This document shows, one piece after another, positions 50,664 to 58,599 of a DNA stretch of 64,000 bases (position 1 is the stretch's first letter; each line of letters begins with the position of its first letter). The stretch comes from Pyxidicoccus trucidator. Lineage in GTDB: Bacteria > Myxococcota > Myxococcia > Myxococcales > Myxococcaceae. The stretch lies in contig NZ_JAAIXZ010000001.1 in assembly GCF_010894435.1 (NCBI RefSeq), positions 836,322 to 900,321 on the forward strand, given 5' to 3'. The position numbers and the translations under genes are program-made. The notes under the pieces are model-generated. The model searched no databases, had not been told where the DNA came from, and saw nothing but the letters and a program-made list of their open reading frames with translations.

Positions 50664-51989
50664 CTACGTCCCGGTAGCGGCCTGGACGGACGGCACCGCA
50701 TCCGCGGGGAGCCGGCCGTCGAGCGCATAGACGACCACCGCCTCGCGCCGGCCCTTCACGTGCGTCTCGCCCAGGCGCTCGCCGGAGAAGCGGCCACCGC
50801 CCTTCCGCCAGGTGCTCTCGCTCACCAGGATGTCCACGCCGTGCGCCTTGGTGAGGCCCTCCACGCGCGACGCCAGGTTCACCGCGTCGCCGATGACGGT
50901 GTACTCGTGCTGCTCGGCGCCCCCGAGCATGCCCGCCGCCACCACGCCGGTGTGCAGGCCGATTCCGATGCGCAGCCGGGGCTGGCCGTGCTGCTCCCGG
51001 TGCGCGTTGATTTCCTCCAGCTTCGCGCGCATGTCGAGCGCCGCTCGCATGGCCAGCTCCGCGTGGTCCTCGCGGTCGTCCGGCACACCCCAGCACGCCA
51101 GCATCCCGTCGCCCAGGAACTTGTTCACGATGCCATCGCGCGCCAGGACGATGTGGGTCATGTGCCCGAAGTAGTCGTCCAGCAATTCCAGCACCTGCCG
51201 CGGCTGGAGCGTCTCGCTCAGCGAGGTGAAGTCCCGGATGTCGCTGAAGAGGATGGTGACCTCGCGCTGCACCGGCTGCAGCGGCGCGTCCCCGAGCTGC
51301 ATCACCCGCTCCACCACCTGCTTCGGCAGGAAGCGCGAGAGTCCATCGCGGCGGCGCAGGTTGAGGAACATGCCGCTCACCTCCGCGTTCGTCATGGCGA
51401 TGAGCGTGCCCAGGGCCACGTAGCAGAAGACGACGAAGCTGACTCGCGACAACGAGCCTTGCCCCGTATGCACCGCTACCAGCGAGTACGCGGCGGACGA
51501 CAGCGCCGTGGACAGCAGCACGTGCAGCCCCGAGTAGCGAGCCACCGAGAAGGCCAGCACCATTCCCAGACTGGCCGCCAGCATCCCCGCGTCGAAGTGG
51601 CCCGTGCGGTCCCAGGCATACCGAGCCATGAAGGAGTAGAAGCCGGTGTCCACCAGCGTTGTCGGCAGCGGAGCCCACCGGGCCCGCTTGGCGTGGGGCC
51701 TCTCGGCGCGCAGCACCAAGAAGGCACCGAGGGCGAACACCGCATAGGCGCCGAAGAACAGCAGGCGCTTCAGGTCCAGGTCCAGGTCCAGCCTGGAGGG
51801 GTCCGGGCTCACCTTCGCGAGGCCGCCCTGGCTGACAAATATCAGGCACAACACCGTCAGGCGGACGACGGACACGCGGCGCTCGCCTCGGAGCGAACTG
51901 TCCGCCAGCACCATCTCCTCGTTGGCCCGAGCCAGCGCGAAGCGCGCCACCGTGGTGTCCCGGCCCTGGCCCTTGTCGCGTCGGCGCAT
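50664..51989 (-). CDS. Membrane-bound class III adenylate cyclase
   Basis: A 441-residue protein starting at the ATG at 51989; the much longer frame upstream is a shadow of the next gene. Residues about 40-205 hold six hydrophobic segments. The cyclase domain (about 240-425) has both metal aspartates (Asp250 in F-S-D-I-R-D-F and Asp294 in F-L-G-D-G-M), the adenine-selecting pair Lys290 (N-K-F-L-G-D) and Asp368 (V-I-G-D-A-V-N), and the transition-state residues Asn371 and Arg375. It should therefore make cAMP from ATP rather than cGMP. The six-helix membrane domain resembles the CHASE-less 6TM cyclases of bacteria. Confidence 0.94.
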   Translation of the reverse strand: MRRRDKGQGRDTTVARFALARANEEMVLADSSLRGERRVSVVRLTVLCLIFVSQGGLAKVSPDPSRLDLDLDLKRLLFFGAYAVFALGAFLVLRAERPHAKRARWAPLPTTLVDTGFYSFMARYAWDRTGHFDAGMLAASLGMVLAFSVARYSGLHVLLSTALSSAAYSLVAVHTGQGSLSRVSFVVFCYVALGTLIAMTNAEVSGMFLNLRRRDGLSRFLPKQVVERVMQLGDAPLQPVQREVTILFSDIRDFTSLSETLQPRQVLELLDDYFGHMTHIVLARDGIVNKFLGDGMLACWGVPDDREDHAELAMRAALDMRAKLEEINAHREQHGQPRLRIGIGLHTGVVAAGMLGGAEQHEYTVIGDAVNLASRVEGLTKAHGVDILVSESTWRKGGGRFSGERLGETHVKGRREAVVVYALDGRLPADAVPSVQAATGT

Positions 51990-52027
51990 GGTGACGTGTT
52001 CCTCCGGGTTCGTCCGAGGTAGGGGCT

Positions 52028-53023
52028 TCAGTGGAAGCGAAGCGCGCCGGTGGCCCGCAGCTCGCCCACGGGCTCGCCTCGGGTGGTGCGCAGCACCGGC
52101 TCCGCATGTTGCCTCAACTCCGAGATGGGCAGCGAGAGCCCCCGCCGCTCGCCTACCTGCCGGAGCACCGAGAGCAGCGCGGGAGGCGAGCAGCGCATGT
52201 CCCCGTCCTCGACCTTCAGCGCCACACCCAGCCCCAGCGCCGGCAGCGCCGCGCAGTAGATGCCCTCCGCCCCCACCTTGGCCACCACCGCGCCCCGCGC
52301 CGCCGACATGATGTCCGTGCAGGGCCGTCCCGTGCCCGCCACCAGCTCCGGGTGCGCCACCATGGCCTCGCGCAGCCGCCGCGCCGCCGGCTCCGACGAG
52401 GCGCCGAAGCGCGCATAGGAGGTGGCCATGGCGCGCAGGGACAGGCCGAAGCACACCGCCGTGTACCCGTCCACGCCCAGGCGCAGCGCGTCGCGCGACT
52501 GCCCCGTCCAGCGCATCACCTCCGCGAGGGCGCGCTCCTGCACGGGGTGGCCGGCGCGCTCGTAACCCTGGGTGGGCCAGCCGTGGTGGCGCGCGAGCGC
52601 GAGCATGCCGGCGTGCTTGCCCGAGCAGTTGCTCCAGCGTGGGGTGATGACGACACCCGCGCGCAGCGCCTCGTCCGCCACCGCCTGGGACAGCGGCGGA
52701 TGCGGGCCACAGGCCAACTGGTGCTCCTCACAGCCACAGGCGCGCAGCATGGACGCGGCCAGCGCCCGGTGCACCGGCTCGCTGGAGTGCGAACCACACG
52801 CCAGCGCCAGCTCGCGCGAGCCGAAGCCGTAGCGCTGCGCCACGCCGTCCTGCACGAGCGGCATCGCCTGGAAGGGCTTGGCGGCCGAGCGCCAGTAGGT
52901 GAAGCGCTCCGGGTCCCCGGCTTGCGCGACGAGCGCGCCCTCCGTGTCCACCACGGCAACGGACACGGCATGGACGGACTCGACGAGGCCCGAGCGGGTG
53001 GTCTCGATGGTGAGCGTCGACAT
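52028..53023 (-). CDS. Rhizobial-type L-asparaginase (Asparaginase_II family)
   Basis: A 331-residue protein starting at the ATG at 53023 (M-S-T-L-T-I-E-T-T-R-S-G). The family fingerprints are R-S-A-A-K-P-F-Q-A (about residues 45-53), C-G-S-H-S-S-E near 76, and S-N-C-S-G-K-H-A-G-M-L near 130, which contain the Ser/Lys and metal-binding Cys residues of the Rhizobium etli ReAV-type enzyme. It is unrelated in fold to the Ntn-type asparaginase at 10785. It ends 38 bases upstream of the cyclase start. Confidence 0.92.
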   Translation of the reverse strand: MSTLTIETTRSGLVESVHAVSVAVVDTEGALVAQAGDPERFTYWRSAAKPFQAMPLVQDGVAQRYGFGSRELALACGSHSSEPVHRALAASMLRACGCEEHQLACGPHPPLSQAVADEALRAGVVITPRWSNCSGKHAGMLALARHHGWPTQGYERAGHPVQERALAEVMRWTGQSRDALRLGVDGYTAVCFGLSLRAMATSYARFGASSEPAARRLREAMVAHPELVAGTGRPCTDIMSAARGAVVAKVGAEGIYCAALPALGLGVALKVEDGDMRCSPPALLSVLRQVGERRGLSLPISELRQHAEPVLRTTRGEPVGELRATGALRFH

Positions 53024-53206
53024 GGCAGGGCGCCATAGCAGGACCGGCGCCGCTTTGCGCGGCCCCCTCCCACGCCCGGACAGTCCGCCTGTCTGCCCTG
53101 GCCCAGGGGATAAGTGGCTGGCGCTGGCGCACGGCGCCGGCTTGCTGTTGAAGTCGCGCCCCCCTGACGCGGGACGTCCGAGCCCGCCCCGCTGGAGAAA
53201 GCCGCC

Positions 53207-53941
53207 GTGCTCCGCCTCTTCGTCCCGTTGCCCGACCCCGCCCCCACCGACGTGGACCTGACCGGAGAACGCCGCCACTACCTCCTCCATGTCCTGCGGC
53301 TGGCGCCAGGCGACGCGCTGGAGGTCTTCGACGGCCAGGGCCGCGCCTTCGAGGCCCGTGTCGCGAGCGTGGGCGAGGAGGCCGTGCGCGTGTCGCTCGG
53401 CACCGCGCGCGTGGCCCCTCCGCGCCGCGCGGTGGGCGTGCTGCAGGGACTGCCCAAGGGAGACAAGCTGGAGCTGGTGCTGCAGAAGGGCACGGAGCTG
53501 GGCGCCACCGCGTTCTATCCGGTGGCCACCGCGCGCAGCGTGGTGAAGCTGGAGCCGAAGCGCGCCGAGGAGCGCACCGCGCGCTGGACGAAGATTGTCG
53601 AGGAGGCCTCGCGTCAGTGCCGCCGTGACGACGTGCCCCGCGTGGAGACCCCGCGTGCGCTGCTGGACGCGGCGCGCGCGCTGCCCCCCGGCACGGTGCT
53701 GCTGGTGCTCGACGAGGAGGAGTCCGCCGTGCCGCTGGGCGAGGCCTTCCGCGCCGCGGGCCCGGGCACGCCGGTGGCGCTGGTGGTGGGCCCCGAGGGA
53801 GGGCTCGCTCGCGAGGAAGTCGAAGAGCTCCGGAAAATCGGTGCGCGCAACGTCACCCTGGGCAAGCGCATTCTCCGTACGGAGACGGCGGCGCTGGCGG
53901 CCCTTGCGGTGATGATGCACCTGGACGGGGAACTCGGGTAG
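53207..53941 (+). CDS. rsmE: 16S rRNA m3U1498 methyltransferase
   Basis: A 244-residue protein starting at a GTG at 53207 with GGAG upstream. The N-terminal PUA-like domain (about 1-65, R-R-H-Y-L-L-H-V-L-R) is followed by the SPOUT knot domain: L-P-K-G-D-K-L-E-L-V-L-Q-K-G-T-E-L-G near 85, V-V-G-P-E-G-G-L near 195 and the diagnostic L-G-K-R-I-L-R-T-E-T-A near 220. Methylates U1498 of 16S rRNA. It stands alone, divergent from the asparaginase. Confidence 0.96.
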   Translation: MLRLFVPLPDPAPTDVDLTGERRHYLLHVLRLAPGDALEVFDGQGRAFEARVASVGEEAVRVSLGTARVAPPRRAVGVLQGLPKGDKLELVLQKGTELGATAFYPVATARSVVKLEPKRAEERTARWTKIVEEASRQCRRDDVPRVETPRALLDAARALPPGTVLLVLDEEESAVPLGEAFRAAGPGTPVALVVGPEGGLAREEVEELRKIGARNVTLGKRILRTETAALAALAVMMHLDGELG

Positions 53942-53994
53942 CAGGCGGTCAGGCGTACGCCCGGGCTGAGCGGGTTCCCAATGTTGGATGGTGA

Positions 53995-54044
53995 TTCCTA
54001 GGTTTCTGCCGTCCGGGACCTCATGCGGTCCCTCAACCTAGGAG
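53995..54044 (+). promoter_or_regulatory. 5' leader hairpin sequestering the Shine-Dalgarno sequence
   Basis: An outer 10-bp stem (TTCCTAGGTT 53995-54004 with AACCTAGGAG 54035-54044, one G-T pair) encloses an inner stem (GGGACC 54015-54020 with GGTCCC 54027-54032). The outer stem contains the AGGAG (54040-54044) of the ribosome-binding site for the ATG at 54053. It may be a thermometer-like or otherwise switchable leader; alternatively CCTAGG-centred protein sites. Confidence 0.6.
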
Positions 54045-54052
54045 AGACACTC

Positions 54053-54319
54053 ATGGGGATCATCGCATTCATCGTCATCGGCCTCATCGCGGGTCTCATC
54101 GCCCGCGCCATCCTTCCGGGACGGCAGAGCATGGGTCTGGTGGCCACGACGCTGCTGGGCATGGTCGGTTCTCTCGTCGGCGGTCTGATTGGCTCGCTCT
54201 TCCAGCGGGACGGGCGGCTCTTCGACCTCCATCCGGCGGGCATCATCATGTCGGTGATTGGCGCCATCGCCGTACTCTTGTTGGTCGGGGCAGCGGGACG
54301 TCGGCGCGTCCATGCCTAG
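54053..54319 (+). CDS. GlsB/YeaQ/YmgE-type small membrane protein
   Basis: An 88-residue protein starting at the ATG at 54053 (M-G-I-I-A-F-I-V-I-G-L-I-A-G). It has three hydrophobic segments and the glycine patterns G-L-I-A-G-L-I-A-R, G-M-V-G-S-L-V-G-G-L-I-G and I-G-A-I-A-V-L-L of the transglycosylase-associated/GlsB family, whose members are often induced by osmotic, acid or envelope stress; exact activity is not established. Followed by a stable hairpin and a terminator. Expression may be controlled at translation by the leader hairpin. Confidence 0.92.
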   Translation: MGIIAFIVIGLIAGLIARAILPGRQSMGLVATTLLGMVGSLVGGLIGSLFQRDGRLFDLHPAGIIMSVIGAIAVLLLVGAAGRRRVHA

Positions 54320-54340
54320 GGGTGAATGCCCCCACACGGA

Positions 54341-54358
54341 ACGTCCCCAAGGGGACGT
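54341..54358 (+). other. Perfect hairpin after the GlsB-type gene
   Basis: ACGTCCCC (54341-54348), AA, GGGGACGT (54351-54358) is a perfect 8-bp inverted repeat starting 22 bases after the stop at 54319. It may protect or attenuate the transcript; no T-run follows. Confidence 0.55.
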
Positions 54359-54376
54359 GCTGAGCCAGCGGTTGAC

Positions 54377-54428
54377 GAGCCCCTGACGGTTCCCCAAGCA
54401 AGGAACCTCGGGGGCTCGCACTTTTCTT
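54377..54428 (+). terminator. Nested-stem terminator
   Basis: GAGCCCC (54377-54383) pairs with GGGGCTC (54411-54417) and, inside it, GGTTCC (54388-54393) with GGAACC (54402-54407). A T-rich run (CTTTTCTT) follows at 54421-54428. This is the likely end of the GlsB-type transcript. Confidence 0.75.
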
Positions 54429-54484
54429 GCTCCCCGCTCATGGACGTCTTTTCATGTAGCGCCGTCCAAGCCGGAGGAGTCCCG

Positions 54485-55669
54485 TTGTCCAAGTGCCTGA
54501 AGTGCGGTGCCATGCTTCCGCCCGTGGGGGATTGCTCCTCCTGCGCCAGTACCCTGCACGACACCCCGGTGCCGAGCCTGCTCGACCGGGACATCCGGAT
54601 TGACCGTCGCACGGCCGAGCGCGCCGCGGAGCCAGCCTTCGTCGAGGCCGCGCATGCGCCTCCGTCGGTGGCCCCGCTCGCCGCGCCGCTGCCGCCTCCC
54701 GCCGCGCCGCGTGCCGCCGCACCCCAGGCCGCCCCCCCGGGTGTCGCCGCGCCGCGCATGCCCGCGCAGCCCCCGGGCGTGGCCGCTCCTCGCGCGGCGC
54801 CTCCGGCCGCCGCTCCCCGCATGGCCCCCGCGCAGCCTCCGCCTCCCGGTGTTGCTCCGCGCGTGGCGCCCGTGCAGGTCGCGCAGCCTCCCGCGGCTCC
54901 GCGAGCGGCGCAGCCTCCGGCCGCGTTCTCTCCGATGACTCCCGCCTATGGCACGCCCACGGCTCCGGCACCTCGCGCTCAGGCGCCGATGCCCGAGGCG
55001 GCCGCGGCCCCTGCGCCCGCTCCGGCGGGGCTGCCTCGGATGGAGTCCGCGGCGCCGGCTCCGTCGGGTCTGCCGCGCATGGAGTCCCTGCCGCCGACAC
55101 CCGCCGCCACCGCCAACATCGGCATCGCGCGCGCCGAGGCGATCCGCGCTCCGCCCTCCGCGGCGACGGCGAAGCCCCAGCCCGCCTCCAGCAAGGGCGA
55201 GGTGCACGCGCGTCCGGCCTCGCTGTGGCGCCGGCTGCTGTCGTTCACCATCGACACGGCGGCCATCGCTGGCGTGGCCGCGCTCTACATCACCCTCGCC
55301 TCGTCGGTGACGGGGACGAAGGCGCCCGAGGCCGGGCTGACGGGCCTGGATGCCTTCGTGGGGTGGCTGCGCGCGCTCCATACCGTGCTGCTGCCCGGGT
55401 TTTTCCTGGTGCTGGTCCTGGCCGTCGTGTACTGCGCGGTGGCGGCCTTCCTGTGGAACGGGCGCACGCTTGGCCGGTTGCTCCTGGGTCTGAGGCTCGT
55501 GGACACGCATGGCCTGGCCCCGGCACCGGGTCGCGCCATCGTGCGCGCGATGCTCTCCAGCCTGTCCTTCGTGCTCTTCCTGGGCGGTTTCTGGATGGCG
55601 CTTTTCGACCGACGCGGGCAGACACTGCATGACAAGCTGACGTCCACCTTCGTCGTTCAACCAAGCTGA
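54485..55669 (+). CDS. RDD family membrane protein with N-terminal zinc ribbon
   Basis: A 394-residue protein. The start is a TTG at 54485 with GGAGGAG 7 bases upstream, which places the zinc-ribbon cysteines (Cys4, Cys7, Cys17, Cys20; C-L-K-C and C-S-S-C) right at the N-terminus; the longer frame upstream crosses the preceding terminator. Residues about 50-235 are a Pro/Ala-rich, probably disordered linker. The C-terminal 150 residues form an RDD domain: S-L-W-R-R-L-L-S-F-T-I-D-T (about 245-257) and three membrane helices ending D-R-R-G-Q-T-L-H-D. Transport or signalling roles are proposed for RDD proteins; substrate unknown. Confidence 0.85.
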   Translation: MSKCLKCGAMLPPVGDCSSCASTLHDTPVPSLLDRDIRIDRRTAERAAEPAFVEAAHAPPSVAPLAAPLPPPAAPRAAAPQAAPPGVAAPRMPAQPPGVAAPRAAPPAAAPRMAPAQPPPPGVAPRVAPVQVAQPPAAPRAAQPPAAFSPMTPAYGTPTAPAPRAQAPMPEAAAAPAPAPAGLPRMESAAPAPSGLPRMESLPPTPAATANIGIARAEAIRAPPSAATAKPQPASSKGEVHARPASLWRRLLSFTIDTAAIAGVAALYITLASSVTGTKAPEAGLTGLDAFVGWLRALHTVLLPGFFLVLVLAVVYCAVAAFLWNGRTLGRLLLGLRLVDTHGLAPAPGRAIVRAMLSSLSFVLFLGGFWMALFDRRGQTLHDKLTSTFVVQPS

Positions 55670-55721
55670 CCCTCCGTTTCATTGTGCCTTGCGGCCGCGG
55701 CCGTAAGATGCCGCGTCCTAC

Positions 55722-58577
55722 ATGCCCGCCCGCCTCGCCCAGCTTCTCGTCTCGCGCATGCTTCTCTCCCAGGAGAAGGCGGGGGAGGTGCTGCGCCAGC
55801 ACCAGGCACAGGGCGGGCACCTGGACACGCTGTTGTTGGAGCGGGGCGTCGCCGGTGAGGCCGACGTGCTCGCGCTGCTGGGCGAGGTCTCCGGCTTCCG
55901 GCCGGTGAACCTGATGGACTTCGAGCCCAACCCGGACGTCGCCTCCTTCATCCCACCGAAGCTCGCCGAGCGCCTGTGCGTGGTGCCGCTGTCGCTGGAC
56001 GGCAGCACGCTGCACGTGGCCTGCGGCTACCCGGTGCCGAAGAAGGAGCTCGACGAGGTGGGCTTCCTGCTCGGCAAGCCGCTCGAGCTGTGGGTGGCCG
56101 CGGAGGTGCGCATCCGCGAGTGGGTCTCCATCATCTACCGCCAGCCGCTGGCGCCGCGCTTCGCCCAGCTCTCCGCCGCGCTGGACCCCGAGCGGCGCGC
56201 CGCGACCTCCCCTCCTCCGCCCCCGGCCGCCGCGCAGGAAGACTCGCTCACGGCGGACATGGTGGAGCGCCTGGCGCGCTCCGTGGCGCAGGAGCCGCTT
56301 CCCACCGAGGTGCGAGCCACGCCGCGCGAGGCCGCAGCGCCGAAGCCTCCCGAGCCGCAGCGCCCGCCTCCGCCTCCGCCCGAGGCGGCCAACCCGGCCC
56401 CGCCGGCTTTCGTCCGCGCACCGCTGCGGCTGAACATGCCGAAGGACGAGCCGGCCCAGGCGCCGCCCCCTCCCGCGCCGAAGGCCGCGCCGCCCGTCGT
56501 CGTCGCCAGCGCCCAGCCCGCGGCGCGTCCCACGGCGACGCCCGCCATCCAGGCCCCGCCGCCCGCGAGCCGTCCCGCCACCCCTCCGGCGGTGGCCACC
56601 CCTCCTGTCATCAGCGGCCCGCAGCCCGCGGCCCGGCCCGCCACGCCTCCAACAAGCGCCCCGGCGGTGTTGCAGCCCGCCTCGGCGGCTCCTGCCACCG
56701 GCCCCGCTCGCGCGCCTTCCAACGGGGTGCAGCCCGGCGCACCGCAGCCGTCGGCCGCACCCCAGCAACGGCCCGCCGCTCCGGCTGCGCCCCAGGTGTG
56801 GCCGCCCGCGCCCGCCGCCGCTCCGGCTGCGCCCCAGGTGTGGCCGCCCGCCAACGCCCAGCCCGCTGCCGCGCCGGTGGCGGCGAGGCCTGTCGTCGCG
56901 CCTCCTCCACGCCCCGCGCCCGCGGGAGAGCCCGCGTTCCTCGTCTTCCCCAACCCCAGCGCTCCGCCGCGCCCGCAGCCCGCCGCGCCCGAGGCCCGCG
57001 CGCCGCAGGCGCCGGTGGGACAGGACGTGCCGGACTGGACGCTGACCCAGGCCCGCGCCGCGCTGAAGGAAGCCACCAAGGACCGGGACCGGCTCATCGA
57101 CGTGGCGCTGCGCTTCGGCCGCCGCACGTTCGACTACGTGGCCTCCTTCGCCGTGGTGCGCGGAGCCGCACAGGGCCTGGAGGCTCGCGGCGACGGCATG
57201 ACGGGCGAGCCGCTCACGCAGGTGTCCGTCCCGCTCGACGCGAGCAGCGTCTTCCGCACGGTGGCCGTCACCCGAGGCAGCTACGCGGGCCCGCTGCCGC
57301 CGGACGCCCTCACCCGGCACTACCTGGAGCTGTTCGGCCGGCAGACGCCGCGCACCGTCTTCCTGTACCCGGTGGAGGTGAAGGGCCGGCTGGTGGCCAT
57401 CCTCTACGGTGACTGCGGGCAGAAGCCCATCAGCCAGCGCCGCCTGTCCGACTACATCCTGTTCTGCCAGGACCTGCCGGCCGCGTTCCAGGAGCTCATC
57501 CTCTTCCGCAAGCAGCGCCTGTCGGAGCTGCGCGCGCCGGACGAGGAGGAGTTGACCATCGACGTGGACGTGCCGGTCGCCGCGCTGCCAGCCCCCGCGC
57601 CCGCGGTGGTGGCGGGCCTGGGCTGGAGCCCCTTCTTCGGCCGGGGCGCCGGAGGCACCATGGGCCGCGCCGCCGCGCTGCCGCCCCGCGCGCAGTCGCA
57701 GGAGGAGCGCCCGCCGCCGGACTTCACGCCGCTGCTCAAGCGCCTCACGGGTCCGGACGCCGCGCAGCGCTCCAACGCCATGGCGGAGCTGGCGCGCTCG
57801 CCCGAGGCCAGCGCCAAGGTGCTGGCGCAGCACTTCCCCGGCCCCACCGCGTGGAGCCGCCTGCCCGTGGTGGAGCTGCCCGAGGCGGACGAGCTGGGCC
57901 CCATTCCCGGCGCGCTCTCGCGGCTGGGCCGCCCCGCCGCGCATGCCCTGGCGCCGCTGCTGGACTCGCACGACGCGGACACGCGCTACTTCGCACTGCT
58001 GACGGCGGGCAACCTGCCGTACGTGGAGCTGGTGGACGGCGTGCTGCGCGGCCTGTTCGACCTGGAGCCGGACATCAACAGCGCCGCGCGGGTGGCCGCC
58101 TCCGCCCTCAAGCAGCTTCCCCGGTTGGACGCCGCCCTGCGCGACCTGCGCCAGGAGCTGCGCAACCGGGACGCGATGCGCCGTGCGCTGGCCGCGCGCG
58201 CCCTGGGCACGCTGCATGACCGGGAGGCGGTGGAAGGCCTCATCCAGCTCACCGGCAGCGACGACGAGATGTGCGCCCAGGCCGCCGCCGAGGCGCTGCG
58301 CGACGTGACGCGCGCGACCTTCGGCCAGAGCCCGCGCCAGTGGACGCAGTGGTGGGCGGAGAACCGCAGCCGTCGCCGCGCGGACTGGCTCATCACCGCC
58401 CTGCGCCACCGCGAGCTGGACATGCGGCTGGCGGCGATTGAAGAGCTGAGCCGCGCCCTCAACGACACGCTCGGCTACTACGCGGACGCCCCCGAGGCCG
58501 AGCGCGAGGTGGCGGTGCGCCGCTGGGAAGCCTCTGCGGTAGCCCCCGCCAACGCGCGCCGGCTGGGCATGCTGTAG
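55722..58577 (+). CDS. MshEN-GAF-like-HEAT regulatory protein
   Basis: A 951-residue protein. The N-terminal 150 residues match the T2SSE_N/MshEN domain of GspE/MshE ATPases (L-L-V-S-R-M-L-L-S, L-L-G-E-V-S-G-F-R-P-V-N-L, P-K-x-L-A-E-R), some of which bind c-di-GMP. A Pro/Ala linker of about 270 residues follows. A GAF-like sensor domain spans about 440-600 (R-L-I-D-V-A-L-R-F-G-R-R-T-F-D-Y-V-A, V-P-L-D-A-S-S-V-F-R-T-V). The C-terminal 290 residues are HEAT-type helical repeats (about 665-940). No ATPase motif is present, so it is not a secretion motor. It lies 22 bases upstream of the sensor kinase gene and may share its transcript. Confidence 0.85.
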   Translation: MPARLAQLLVSRMLLSQEKAGEVLRQHQAQGGHLDTLLLERGVAGEADVLALLGEVSGFRPVNLMDFEPNPDVASFIPPKLAERLCVVPLSLDGSTLHVACGYPVPKKELDEVGFLLGKPLELWVAAEVRIREWVSIIYRQPLAPRFAQLSAALDPERRAATSPPPPPAAAQEDSLTADMVERLARSVAQEPLPTEVRATPREAAAPKPPEPQRPPPPPPEAANPAPPAFVRAPLRLNMPKDEPAQAPPPPAPKAAPPVVVASAQPAARPTATPAIQAPPPASRPATPPAVATPPVISGPQPAARPATPPTSAPAVLQPASAAPATGPARAPSNGVQPGAPQPSAAPQQRPAAPAAPQVWPPAPAAAPAAPQVWPPANAQPAAAPVAARPVVAPPPRPAPAGEPAFLVFPNPSAPPRPQPAAPEARAPQAPVGQDVPDWTLTQARAALKEATKDRDRLIDVALRFGRRTFDYVASFAVVRGAAQGLEARGDGMTGEPLTQVSVPLDASSVFRTVAVTRGSYAGPLPPDALTRHYLELFGRQTPRTVFLYPVEVKGRLVAILYGDCGQKPISQRRLSDYILFCQDLPAAFQELILFRKQRLSELRAPDEEELTIDVDVPVAALPAPAPAVVAGLGWSPFFGRGAGGTMGRAAALPPRAQSQEERPPPDFTPLLKRLTGPDAAQRSNAMAELARSPEASAKVLAQHFPGPTAWSRLPVVELPEADELGPIPGALSRLGRPAAHALAPLLDSHDADTRYFALLTAGNLPYVELVDGVLRGLFDLEPDINSAARVAASALKQLPRLDAALRDLRQELRNRDAMRRALAARALGTLHDREAVEGLIQLTGSDDEMCAQAAAEALRDVTRATFGQSPRQWTQWWAENRSRRRADWLITALRHRELDMRLAAIEELSRALNDTLGYYADAPEAEREVAVRRWEASAVAPANARRLGML
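56775..56851 (+). repeat. 42-bp period duplication in the Pro/Ala linker
   Basis: Two exact 35-bp copies (56775-56809 and 56817-56851) encode A-A-P-A-A-P-Q-V-W-P-P-A twice. They arose by recent in-frame duplication within the disordered linker. Confidence 0.85.
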
Positions 58578-58599
58578 GGCTCCGTCCCAGGAGGCCGCG

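Noticed and set aside
51770..51796. CCAGGT microsatellite in the adenylate cyclase gene
   Set aside because: It is a short in-frame run encoding L-D-L-D-L-D-L; too short to call a variable locus.
52028..53920. Longer asparaginase frame reaching through the rsmE region
   Set aside because: The upstream part is antisense to rsmE; the conserved family N-terminus begins at the ATG at 53023.
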